In this document: piece after piece, positions 29,989 through 41,300 of the stretch
Numbering within the stretch: the first letter of the stretch is position 1
Layout: each line of letters begins with the position of its first letter
Source of the DNA: Schistosoma haematobium
Lineage: Eukaryota; Platyhelminthes; Trematoda; Strigeidida; Schistosomatidae
DNA: 64,000 nucleotides
Reading direction: 5' to 3'
Assembly: GCF_000699445.3 (NCBI RefSeq)
Contig: NC_067197.1
Coordinates: 27,387,809 to 27,451,808 of the forward strand
Notes under the pieces: model-generated
Told to the model about the DNA's origin: nothing
Databases searched by the model: none
The model's input: the letters and a program-made list of their open reading frames with translations, nothing else
Position numbers and translations under genes: made by a program

Positions 29989-31459
29989 CTTACTTACTTA
30001 CGCCTGTTACTCCTCTTGAAGCAGCATAGGCCACTCACCAGCGTTCGCCATCCAACCCTGTCCTGGGCAATCCTTTCCAGCTCCTTCCACTTGTTATTCT
30101 TCCTTTTCATGTCTGCTTCTATTTCCCGAAGTAATGTGTTCTTTGGCCTTCCTCTGTTCTAGTTCCTTTCAGGTTTCCAAGTTAGGGCTTGCCTCGTGAT
30201 GCAGTTTGATGATTTCCGTAATGTGTGTCCTATCCGTTTCCATCGTCTTTTCCTAATTTCCTCTTCAGTTGGAAGCTGATTTTTTCTCTCCCACAGTAAA
30301 CTGTCGTTGATGGTATCAGAGTAATGGATGTTGAGTGTTTTGCGTAGACAATTGTTTATAAATACTTGTACTTTTTTGATGATGTTTGTAGTAGTTCTGG
30401 AAGTTTCAACTCGGTACAGTAGAACTGCCTTGACGTTCGTATTGAAGATTCTCACTTTGATATTGGTTGAAAGTTGTTTTGAGTTCCACATGTTCTTCAA
30501 TTGTAGGAATGCGATCCTTGCTTTGCCAATCCTTGCCTTTACGTCTGCATCTGAGCCTCCTTGTTGATCGACGATGCTTCCCAGGTTTGTGAAGGATTCC
30601 ACATCTTCCAGAGTTTTGCCATCAAGAGTGATTGGATTGCTGTTCTCCATTTTGAATTTGAAGACCTTGGTTTTCCCCTTGTGTATGTTGAGGCCTACTG
30701 ATGCAGAGACTGCTGCTACACCGGCTGTCTTTATCTGCATCTGTTCGTGTGTATGCGATAGGAGGGCTAGGTCATTGTATCCCGTGTTTTCCTTCAGATG
30801 TCGAGGTCCTCATAATTCAGTCGACCACCAGAAGAAAGAGGAAGGGAGGGAGTAAACAGCCTTGTCTGACTCCGGTCCTTACTTGGAATGCATCTGTCAG
30901 CTGTCCTCCATGCACGACTTTGCATTATAGTCCGTCGTGTGAGTTCCGGATAATATTGACAATCTTCTCAGGAACGCCGTAGTGTCGAAGACGTTTCCAT
31001 AACGTCCTCCTATCCACACTGTCAAATGCCTTTTCTTAATCAATGAAGTTGATGTATAGTGACGAGTTCCACTCAACTGATTGTTCGACGATGATCCGTA
31101 GTGTTGCAATTTGTTCTGTGCACGATCGATCCTTACGGAATCCAGCTTGTTGATCTCGAAGTTGGACGTCTACTGCATCCTTCATCCGGTTCAGCAACAA
31201 TCTGTTGAAGACTTTCCCTGGTATTGACAGTAGTGTAATGCCTCTGTAGTTTTCACATTTGCTCAGATCTCCTTTCTTTGGAATCTTGACGAGGTGCCCT
31301 TCTTTCCAGTCCATCGGCACTTGTTCCTCCTCCCAAATCTTTTTGAATAGAAGGTAAGGCATGTTTGTAGTTACTCCGATGTCTGACTTCAGTGCTTCAG
31401 CTGGTATGTTGTCCGGTCCCGCTGCTTTCCCGTTCTTGATTTGTCTGACGGCCATTCTG
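29989..31459 (-). mobile_element. RTE-like LINE, 5'-truncated, flanked by an 11-bp target-site duplication
   Basis: On the minus strand the insertion begins within the reverse transcriptase at MAVRQIKNGKAAGPDNIPAE. It continues through ITLLSIPGKVFNRLLLNRM, RDQQAGFRKDRSCTEQIATL and EWNSSLYINFID, then after a stop KAFDSVDRRTLW-like sequence, [30 protein letters not shown] and [20 protein letters not shown]. It ends in the GGGTAACAGGCG-type 3' end and a TAAG repeat. Several frameshifts and stops disrupt it. The catalytic FADD box is missing: GKHGIQ is followed almost directly by DLALL, consistent with a small deletion near 30777-30782. The perfect 11-bp direct repeat at both ends marks a 5'-truncated insertion by target-primed reverse transcription. 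Confidence 0.92.
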
Positions 31460-31470
31460 AATAACTTGAA
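31460..31470. repeat. Target-site duplication, right copy
   Basis: An exact match to 29978-29988, immediately beyond the truncated 5' end of the LINE. Confidence 0.85.
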
Positions 31471-33201
31471 GGGAACATTAAAAAAGTTTATTGGTAAATT
31501 TAGCGTTCTTCATTGTCATATAAGATATTCTAACAATTCATTTTGAAGTATCTGAATGTTCAATACATTTTGTACTCGTGGATTGAATGTTATCGATAAA
31601 CCTAATCCTTGAATTATATCATTTTTTAATACATGATTAAGTGTATATATCGAAATGTCAATAAGTGAAAATACAGAAAAAATGATAGATCTTACCTTTG
31701 AAAAAGTGCTATCTGAATCTAAAATCGATTCAACAAAACAGAAGACTATAATTGGATTGAAATATCATAAGATTTCAGTTTATTTATTCATTTACTCCAT
31801 GTAAATCTTGCTGAATTAAAGAATTACAGAATCTCTGCTCAAAATAGGAATATCAGCTGAATTTACGATTTTCTATCACATTCACTTATGTTTTACTTTC
31901 TCTTGTTACCAATTAGAGGTAGTCAAGTGACAAATTTAAATTTGGACATTGACATAACTCATTCGATGTTTTGCGGACACTTGTTTACTTTAGCGCTCTT
32001 TTTTTACAAACAATATTTTGCAAATGTGTATAACTTAGGAAAAACAATAAAAATTATGCTTACATAGAGAATATTGATATATATTCCATGGTTTCTTTGT
32101 AAGGTTTTGTATTGTATCGGTTTTGATATTGACAACTGCAGTTAGTTGGAATATATACTTGTTGATGAGACTGCTATTCTTTGACAGTTTACAGGTATAT
32201 TCAAATGAATACTACTAGACAGAACGAGGCGCGTGTCATGGATTCCATTGGCGTCCACAATTCTATTTAGTTACCTAATGGTTTTTTTATAATATACAGG
32301 GTTTTTGTCAAGTGACAATATTTTTATTTACTATATTCAAGTATATAATTAAGTGAAATCCTAGTGAGTCAGAATAGTAATAAGGATATGAGTCTTAGTG
32401 GACTAGGAGTGACTAAAAAGATCGTGGCATGAATACGAAACTGTCGTTCTACTTTTTATAACTGTCTGTAAAGTACGAGAGATGTCTATTCACCTATCAA
32501 ATGGTGAGTGTACTACGTTATAGTTAAATCAGTACTGCTTAACGTCTGTTAAACATGGAGTGGTTTGTGAGTAAGTTGCAATTATTTGGGAATAAAACAT
32601 GGTTTAATTATGATGAAGTTTTTTAATGAGTTTTGCTCGGAAAAGCTGGTTGATTTTAAGGGATTACAGTACAAAAATTGACGAGATTACAAATTTTCAA
32701 TGTCTAATTAATTACGTGTCAAAACTGCTTCATTAAAATTCAACTTGATTTGATCAAGCCTAAATTATATCAGTTTCTAGATAAAAACTGTGATCGGTTA
32801 ATGATTTATTTCAGATATATACTGCTTATGAACACAATAAACGTATTAGGTATTGATCAAGTTATTTTTATAAGTGTATTTATGACGTAAATGATAATAG
32901 TTTTGCACCATAAAACAAATCAAATGATTATTCGATCTGAACAAAAGAAAAACGGGGTTTGATGTTTGATGTCAGTTGGTAATGTAGATAATTCCTTGAT
33001 TTAGTAAATTTTAATCATTAAAATTTGATTATTTCATTAATTATACCGGAAAGTTTCAAGGAACGGTTTATAAAAAAAAAGAACAAATAAATAACATTCA
33101 AGTTATCAGTATTAGTTTCAATAGGATTTCTTTTAAAATCTACAACTTACAACTAGAAATTCAATAAATTAGGAATTTATTGACAAAAATTTTTTTATGA
33201 A
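31471..33201. other. AT-rich sequence; one possible minus-strand exon and one repeat fragment
   Basis: A 50-nt stretch at 31696-31745 on the minus strand has splice-like borders (see findings). At about 32216-32262 the words GGCGCGTGTCATGGATTCCA resemble the 3' half of the Sm-alpha-like hammerhead element. Nothing else was recognised. Confidence 0.4.
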
Positions 33202-33603
33202 TGTTACTTTTGGGGACGTTAGACCCCCAGAACTCACTTGGGAAAGGACCAAATTTTTAATTTTATCTAGAAAATTTGAATTTCTTTGTTTTCGCGCCAA
33301 AGGCGCTCTTGTCACCATGTCGTATTTCCCACTGGGAAGTATCTTAAATGCTATTGATCCGTTATGTCTTTTAGTATGGTATTTGATAACTCTCCCCAAG
33401 GACGGTTTTGCACTGTATATATATGTTTTGAATTGTGTTTCTTTCTGGCTGTTTGCAGAATATACTTTCCCATTCCAAGCTTGGACTTCTCCTTCTAGTT
33501 AGCGGGGCTGGGACTCATCAATAGCTAGCTTACTGGCCTTGGTCACTGAGTCTTTGTTCTCGTTCGCAGAACAAGTGAACTCGTTTTAGCTTCAAACCTA
33601 ACA
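33202..33603. mobile_element. Unclassified higher-GC insert, possibly a solo LTR
   Basis: This block starts TGTTAC and ends CTAACA, giving short inverted ends TGTTA/TAACA. It is richer in G+C than its flanks and contains a TATATATATG element near 33417-33425. No target-site duplication and no poly(A) signal were found, so the LTR reading is tentative. Confidence 0.3.
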
Positions 33604-35334
33604 GTTACTCAAACATGAAAAATCAACCGTCATATTTATTATGTATCATGATTTTAAAAGTACAGAAGAATTATTGATAATGATCAATTGGGCAAGACTA
33701 AAATCTATAGACGAACCAATCAGATATAAAATAGCGAGCCTTGAATTTTGGAGCGAAATTCATTCACTCATTTGTTTAAATAGTGTTTTGGCATTTTGGC
33801 TGATGTAAATTCGTGATGAAACCCATAAATCTAATTTCTAACCTCCTAACCATCAAATGTAATACATACATACATTCTTCTCACTGTTTTTTAACCCTCA
33901 TTTAGCTCCAGTACGTAAATGGATATTCTGAAGGTCACTTCAATGTTACTCCAAGGTTGTCCATAAATTATAGTCTCACCGTGAAATGTTTTATTTCTTA
34001 ATACTCAATAAAATGTGTATTTTATGTTTTGTTTATATTAATATAAACAGTGTTAATAATCATTTCATACCTATTTTTCTCCCTATCAGATCAGTGTTTC
34101 TTTGAATCCAATCAACATGTCATTCATAGTTGTTCAATAATATAATAAAACATTTATTATAGCTGATTTTTCTCTGCCACAATTTTAAAATCAATCATTA
34201 CTTCTATTTATTTTTAAGTCTCAATTAAAGTGTTTTATATCTGCAGTTGACATCATAACATTAACTGTTAGTTTGACGCAATGATTTATTCAAACATTGA
34301 ACAAACTCAGATAGGAAATAATGATTCGGAAATCATTCTTATACAAAGTAAAAGATTCTGAAAAGTTAACAAAGTAAACATTCGTTATGAAGTTGAAGTA
34401 AACATCTCAATTAACTTTCCAAACATACAAAACTAATTCATCAGATCAGTTGTTGAAAAGATATCTTTGATTACAACTGTTTAAGTGAAGTGCATGTCAC
34501 CAATTTTGGATGCTTAAAAGCTGATAATTGTGCATAAAATCTAACTAAAACTGTAGATACGTTATCAAAACTAAGGTTATTCGAGCATCTAACAACGAAA
34601 CTGTTGGAAAAATAAATTACTTGAAAGTGAAATTCACTGTAATTTTCATCAAAACAGAGGAACGGAAAAGTTAATACAAATGAACATTATTTAACCCTCT
34701 CCCTCAAAATACACCAGTACTTGCTGTAACGCCAGGTAACTGGTACTGGCTACTGGAAATCATAAGTCACAATACACCAGTTATTATTATTGGCTTTATT
34801 CAGTATTACATTTTTGGTACAATATATAATTCTCAGAACAAAGCACTTCAACAAGTTTCCTTTTCTTATTTCTTGAGTGTTTGTCAGTTAGATATTAGCG
34901 GTTCAGGAATCGACATCTGAATAATGTATATTCTTTTCGATGCATATTGCCAGCAGCCATGATGTCTCTGAATGGGCTTTTTTGTAACTTATACAGCGAA
35001 TTATAGTAAACTTTTGACAAATACACTAGAATAGGTTATGAGACTAATAGGCATAATGATGTGTTAAAACAAACAAGAAAACAGATAACTTGTTGAAATA
35101 TCCAGATGGTAGGAACAGGTAGCCCAGATATTCAAGCACACCGCCTGCATACTCTAAATATTTAACGATTATTTATGTAATGAAACAAAATGATGAAGAT
35201 TCCCATGACATGGAATAAAAATCTGTAGTAGAATGATTTAAGTATATTTGAAACACTTAATAGAAGTTGTACACATTCACTGAAAGTTATTGACATGTTC
35301 AATTTTAAATTATTTACAAGAAAGTAATCCCAAT
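33604..35334. other. AT-rich sequence, nothing recognised
   Basis: No exon or transposon signal could be supported. Confidence 0.45.
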
Positions 35335-35480
35335 AGTTGAGACCACGAGTCAATTGAAGCTAGAACACCATGAAAAACTTGGAAGCACTGGACGGTCGTT
35401 TCGTCTTATTGTAAGACTCCTCAGCAGTGCGCATTCACGGTCCCGCTGGCAGGATTCTTACTCAGGACCTATCAGTAAAG
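35335..35480 (-). repeat. Hammerhead SINE, minus strand, with intact ribozyme core
   Basis: The minus strand reads a GATAGGTCCTGAG head remnant, GAATGCGCACTG, the 46-nt ribozyme (35385-35430), CTTCCAAGTTTTTCATGGTG and the tail TCTAGCTTCAATTGACTCGT. The tRNA-like head is mostly missing. This is the best-preserved hammerhead of its family in the window. Confidence 0.75.
35385..35430 (-). ncRNA. Hammerhead ribozyme, type I, intact core, minimal stem III
   Basis: Stem I is GCACTG/CAGTGC (6 bp, perfect). The core CTGAGGA fits CUGANGA. Stem II is GTCTT/AAGAC (5 bp) with a 5-nt loop, followed by GAAA. Stem III is ACG/CGT around a 2-nt loop, and cleavage is predicted after GTC. Every catalytic position expected of a hammerhead is present. 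Such short third stems are known to work better as dimers. Confidence 0.75.
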
Positions 35481-35631
35481 AAAACAAATTATTTAATAAT
35501 GTTTTAATAAGACTTCAACAATTGAATAAACAAACTAAGTTAAACAAAATCTGAAAACAAAACGGTTAAGTGAAATTACTAAAGGAAATTCACCTTAAAA
35601 ATGTTAGAATGTAAAATTTAATAGTTCGGTT

Positions 35632-35735
35632 CACCAGTCAATTAAAGCTTAACAACCATGGAAAGCCTGAAAGCACTGGACAGCTATTTCGTCTTAGTAG
35701 GTGACTCCTCAACAGTGCGCATCCAACTAATCAAA
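35632..35735 (-). repeat. Second minus-strand hammerhead SINE, about 300 bp from the first
   Basis: It has the same block order as the copy at 35335-35480: a GGATGCGCACTG word, ribozyme at 35673-35718, CTTTCAGGCTTTCCATGG and an AGCTTTAATTGA tail. The head is absent. Confidence 0.7.
35673..35718 (-). ncRNA. Hammerhead motif, one core substitution
   Basis: Stem I GCACTG/CAGTGC is perfect. The core is TTGAGGA (C to T at the first position). Stem II closes with GTC.../...GAC and GAAA is present. The substitution should reduce or abolish cleavage. Confidence 0.6.
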
Positions 35736-36035
35736 TTACTACAATCTCCACAATAACCCCCTTCTGAGAATATAAAATTCTTTATAAGTAATTTAATGTT
35801 TCGGTTAATTTAATTAATTGTAATTGAAGTATTATTCAATTGATGAAAATGGATATTCTTTTGAGTGATATACATTAGTTTGAATTGTTTATAAGTCTTT
35901 ATTTAATTTTGGTTAAAAAATTAATACTTGCTTCACGTGGTTTAAATGAACAATAATAATGTGGATGAAATCATTCCAGTAGATAATTTTACGAATATTT
36001 GATAATTATCAAATTGATTGTACAGTATAATAATA

Positions 36036-36432
36036 CTGCCCGGGTGCCCAAGTCGAAGCAAATGGTTCTTATAGGGGGCCACTCCCTGAGCCTTTCATCT
36101 AAAAGTCTAATCCACAAGGCAGTGGAGCAACGTTTTGGATGCAGTCTCATAGTAGCATGTGAGAAACAATTTCATACACCAATTGTTTCCTCAGGATACT
36201 GGAGCTCATATGCATTATTGATTCGGAATCAGAGTTTTCCGACTCCCCAAGGTTGATTCTCCATATCTAACCAACCCGGTTGAAGCGTTGAATATTTGCT
36301 TTTCGTCTTCTCAATTTCGTTAACAATACCCCCGACGCGAGAAGGTAGTGAGTAGGACTTTCCTGACAGTGATTGCATAAGCATGACCATTGAGGCTATA
36401 AAAAATCCCAGAACATAAGCGGATACAACTTT
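36036..36432 (+). repeat. About 395-bp higher-GC dispersed repeat, copy 1
   Basis: It shares long stretches with 49071-49462: GGGGGCCACTCCCTGAGCCT, CCACAAGGCAGTGGAGCA, CAGGATACTGGAGCTCATAT and GAGTAGGACTTTCCTG. It is markedly richer in G+C than its surroundings and more diverged than copy 2. It may be the 5' region of a LINE or an independent SINE; no coding frame is conserved between the copies. Confidence 0.7.
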
Positions 36433-36962
36433 CAACTTGTGACTAACTAGCTTAGAGTTTTGTATTTTTCTTCGATCCTGGATACTGAGATATCTACTAG
36501 GTCACTTTTAAACCGTAATTACCTAGGATTTTCCGCTGATTCTCGTAAGCAAGAAGTACGCAATACCAGTTGGTGAAAAAAAACACCTGATTGTATAAAT
36601 TCCTTTATTAAGAAATTTCTGTTCAATACCCATAAAATTCGATGAACGTCAATTTCAGTAAAGAAACATAGACCCATTCTCCTCAATCACTACAATTTCT
36701 AAAATACACAATAATGCATATTGATATTTTCAGTTTATGAAACAAGTTTACAAAACTTACGTTTTCGAAAATTTGATAAACACGTTAATAAGTGAATCAG
36801 ATCATCCACTTTTGTACATGATATTGGTCTAGAATTTTGAGAATAATTGAGGTTACTAGACATGTTCAATATATAATTTAGAGTAAAACACATGAATTGT
36901 GTTAAATATTTATTTATTCGAGCTTTACTAACTTTCATGGTCAATGACAATATGCTGTTAAT
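36433..36962. other. AT-rich sequence, nothing recognised
   Basis: No supported feature up to the LINE target-site duplication at 36963. Confidence 0.45.
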
Positions 36963-36976
36963 AGACATAACATATA
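36963..36976. repeat. Target-site duplication, left copy
   Basis: AGACATAACATATA, repeated exactly at 37221-37234. Confidence 0.85.
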
Positions 36977-37220
36977 TAGGACACACATTGAGGAAAGCAC
37001 CCAAATGAGTCACAAGACAAGCCCTCACATGGAATCCTCAAGGCCAAAAGAAAAGAGGAAGACCAAAGAACACATTACGCCGGGAAATGGAGATAGACAT
37101 GAGAAAAATGAACAAGAATTGGATGGAACTAGAAAAGAAGGCCCAGGGCAGAGTGGGTTGGAGAATGCTGGTCGGCGGCCTATGCTCCATTGAGAGTAAC
37201 AGGCGTAAGTAAGTAAGTAA
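36977..37220 (+). mobile_element. 3' end of the RTE-like LINE, severely 5'-truncated insertion
   Basis: Only the last roughly 245 bp of the element are present, coding for the C-terminal [27 protein letters not shown] and [24 protein letters not shown] residues, then AACAGGCG and a TAAG repeat tail. A perfect 14-bp direct repeat flanks it. The well-kept sequence and intact duplication suggest a relatively recent insertion compared with the other copies. Confidence 0.92.
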
Positions 37221-37234
37221 GACATAACATATAG
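37221..37234. repeat. Target-site duplication, right copy
   Basis: An exact match to 36963-36976, directly after the TAAG tail. Confidence 0.85.
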
Positions 37235-38188
37235 TCTACAACAATTATACTTCTTTCATTATAATGCAAAGAGAATCCAAAGAAAATCCCTCTGAATTTA
37301 CACCGTACAACTGTTACACTGTAATATTGTTATGCTAGTGTATATTGTGTATTCATTTGGGTTTATGCACTATGACATTTGTATTGATTAATCCTTTATT
37401 TAAAATAAGATTAAAGTCCTTTGATTTTGGAATTTTTAGTAATTCGGGTTGTTAGACGTCATCATATTAACGCTTTCCCAAAATAAATTTTGTAAGCCTT
37501 TCTACAGACAATATAGTTTAATAATTAATTGATCTTGACTAGATGTAACCAGTTCTAATGAATGAAATGAAAAAACCTAACCATTTTAGTTTATGCTTTA
37601 AATGAATAAGAATGTGTAGCTTTTCAACGGTTGCGATTATAAATATAAATGTATAGTTAAATATCTAGACCATCAATCATAAAACCTGGACATCAATAAT
37701 TATCATACACCTTCCACTTTAGATCTTAGTTAGTTGTAGGCTATCAGTAAAGAACCTTAGCTCTACATTACTGCACTCTATCAAGGCTTATTCAGAATTT
37801 TTGGCGTACTGATACTTTTTATATGATTGTAGTCACACTGTACAGTCTTACAGTCAATGAATGGTGTTATCAGTCCTACTCCTTAGATTTAATTTTATCA
37901 TACCACATCTGATCTGGTGGACGATTTACGTTTCAGCCTAGAATTTTGTTTACTAATTTTTCATCGATTATTTATGCTTATTGATCAACATACAAATATG
38001 TGCATAAAACAATAAAATAAATCAACCAATAAATACGCAGTTATTTATCTTCACTATGGTGACTCAAAATTAAGGTCAGTAAACAGCTGATTTCTAAAAA
38101 AAAAATTAAACTGAATTAATACTATGCATGTGTACAGACTTTACTTATGTAGATTGCAGTATATGAATGCTTATAATAATTTTATGAG
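37235..38188. other. AT-rich sequence, nothing recognised
   Basis: No supported feature was seen between the short LINE insertion and the tentative exon at 38189. Confidence 0.4.
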
Positions 38189-38310
38189 CAACTCATAACA
38201 AAGAAATAGTTGATATGTTCGAAAACCTAAATCCAAAACCATTACTGCCAACACGTGTTGCACGTTTAGAGGAACTATTATTAGGCAAGACAACGTATTC
38301 GCTACAACCG
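38189..38310 (+). CDS. Tentative exon A of the unknown gene
   Basis: The open frame from a possible TTTTATGAG acceptor (an alternative AG lies at 38202-38203) encodes EIVDMFENLNPKPLLPTRVA then RLEELLLGKTTYSLQP. It ends in phase 0 at CCG|GTAACA. It has no repeat character and reads like real protein, but the acceptor is weak. Confidence 0.45.
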
Positions 38311-41300
38311 GTAACAGATAAAAAACTCTATTTGATAATTGTTGTTTTGTTTAATTTTATTTTAAACATTTATGTATCCCTGATTAACAGTTAATTCTGT
38401 CTGATGCATTCATATGATGAATGTTATTAATTAAGATTAATATTTGCCCTTCCATACTTTACAGACTAAATGAATACCTTATTTGATAGAAATTTCAACT
38501 GTATATGATTATCTAAACTTAAGTAAATGATCGCAATTTAATAACTGGTTTACAGTCTTTTATTGATGTAACCATCGTGAAACACTCTTTAAAATGTTTT
38601 TGTATTTATTGTGATTATTTAGACATAACTTTAAGTCATTTAGGGTTTTTAGCGTTAGTGCTTTTTTAGCGAGTTAGTTTTCTACGGGATGGGGTCGCCG
38701 ACACCATGCCTAACCCTCCTCCTTTACCCGGACTTGAGACCGGTGGTAACTCTAGAAGAGCTACAGGCGTCGGGAAATAGAAGCAGGTATGAAAAGGATG
38801 AATAACACCTGGAAAAAACTTCCCAGGGCAGGGTCGGATGGAGAGTGCTGGTGGGCGGCCTATGCTCCTCCACGAGGAGTAACAGGCGTAAGTAAGTAAT
38901 TTACGTCAGTTAAACTAGACAAGATATAGATTTGGATTTGTTTAACTTTGGATATTAAACGTCATATAACCTGTTTTCAGGATCATCTGTGATTTATATT
39001 CAAAAAATACGCCAGGAATATATTTCATTGCAGTTGACAGTAAATACATCTGTTACATTCGAATTACTAGTAATTGAATTACCATAATTTGCTTTATGTC
39101 CGTTTGTCGGTTAGTTCATTCATTCTACTTAGTTAAACTTACAGTAATATTAAGAAATGAACTTCCTCATTTTAAAATTTATGAAATCACTTTCCCGGTC
39201 CAACCATCTGGTAGTCAATAGAAACGTAACTCATTTAACTTTTCTTGGATCAATGAATTTGTCAGATAACATTTGATCAAGATTAAGAAAAACTAAGCAC
39301 TACCTAAAAATCAGTTGGTGTAAATATCCCAGTCATGCAGATTGTTAACCAGGGATAATGTTTCAAATTGCAGTATTAGGTTATTCGGCTTCAAATCAAA
39401 TACTAAACACTAACTATTTATAGTATTACAAGTACGCATCACTGATGGATGTGGACCAATAGGAAACCTGAATTTAAGGCTACGTAACAAACAGGAATGG
39501 TGAATTTCTATTAACAATAAGAACTAAGCAGCATGACACTAATTACTACTCTATTTTGGATTAGTGAACAGGATTTTGGTTATTTAATATACTGAAAATG
39601 CAGGACTGCACGTAAATTGTCGATTTCCGGTCATTTCTCCTTATTTTATAAGCATGCTTTTCGCATGACACAGTTGTCTATTTATTTTGGTGTATGTGAT
39701 TAGAAAACATTATGTTTTTTGATTAGGTTTTAATAGGATGTTTGTTCATAAAATACCTTTAGATTCAATGCAAAAGTGATATCAAACCAGTTAATTTATC
39801 AAGTAATCGGGAACTAGTCATTACTGTTTATAAAAAAGGTGCAACCAGATGGTGGTTGTATAAAATTCTCAGTGTCATCACTCACCTGGAAAAATACATT
39901 TGTATTAAGCTTAGGAATAAAATAGTTTTATAGATTACGTTACGGCCTGACCTTGGTTCGACAACCAAATACGGGACTCTCTAGAAAAGCACAGTTACGA
40001 CCTGGAAGTTAGACAAGTACACCATTGGATCCCAACACATTTGTCCTAAGGTGGAGCTCTTGTTGCGAAGGTTGAATAACCTGAGTTAGACAAACTTTAG
40101 GGTTGTGAGTAGGCCATGTTGAGGGGTTTCCTACGAGGACGAAACAGCTGTCCAGTAGTTCTTGGTTCTCAATGGTTGCCTAACTAAGACCAGTCAGTGA
40201 TGTAATCTGTGAATACAAAATACTTGGTTAAAGTAATGAATTAAACAGATTTTGTGGTGTCAATTTCATGTCAATTTTCAACTATGAGAAGGGAACAGTC
40301 ATGATTGAGAAAGCGACCTCAAGGTCTCAGTAAGTATATAGAACTGGATACTCTTTTAGTCTCATCGGTGAAGAAAATACTATAAATTATCTGTAAGATA
40401 TTGAGTATTTAGAAAAAATGATTATCTGAGATTGTGAAGGTAAAGTGTTTATAAAACATCCAAAGAAATGAGAGATGAAGCGACTAGTTTTTTCCGCTCA
40501 GATTTGAGAATCAAATAAATGACGTTGCTTGTAATTCACTAGATACAAGGAATCCAACTATCCACATTTACCCCTTGAAATATGTGTCCAAACCATCTGC
40601 AGGACAGTAGTTTGAATATCTTATGGGAACGTTCTTTGATATTTTGGTAAAAAGACTACAGATGCGAAGTCATAGTGTACACACGTCATTTTATCTATCG
40701 CACTAAAGTGTAGCATAATGAAAAATTACCGCGGTTATTCTTTGTTTAGTTGCTGACCTCATTGCTGTATGAATGATGCTTAGCACGCAGATAAATCTAT
40801 ATCTCGTTTCATATAACGATGATTGTGTAAAAGTAAGTGTTGTGACTTTATCTGGATGTCAAAGCACGTACTTTCGGGAACGGAATTAGATATACTATAA
40901 GATTTAAAGTTTTTTATTTGAGATAAGCACTTGGCTATTTAGATCTTGTAAACCTTTCTTCAAAAGAGATTATTTGAAAGAATTACTTTCAGTATGTTTA
41001 ACTGAAATCATCTTCATTATTGTAAGACATTTGTATTGTTCAATTCATGAAAAAACCGAATATTATTAAATACTACTTTAATAAAACTATTAGTATTAAA
41101 CAGTAGAAAGTTAGTTAAAACAATATTGTTTTATTCATTTCAATATATAAATTGTTAATAATTATGAATACCGCTTAACCAATACCCGAGTGTTTTCAAA
41201 CTAATAAATGTGAATGTTGTTTGCACTTCTATTTTTAAATAAAAACACTTCCTTTTAAGTAATTAATCCTAAGAAATACTTACTCTAAACGTTGATATAC

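Noticed and set aside
37005..37193. 62-codon + strand frame rich in Lys/Glu
   Set aside because: It is an out-of-frame reading of the LINE 3' end; the true LINE residues are in another frame.
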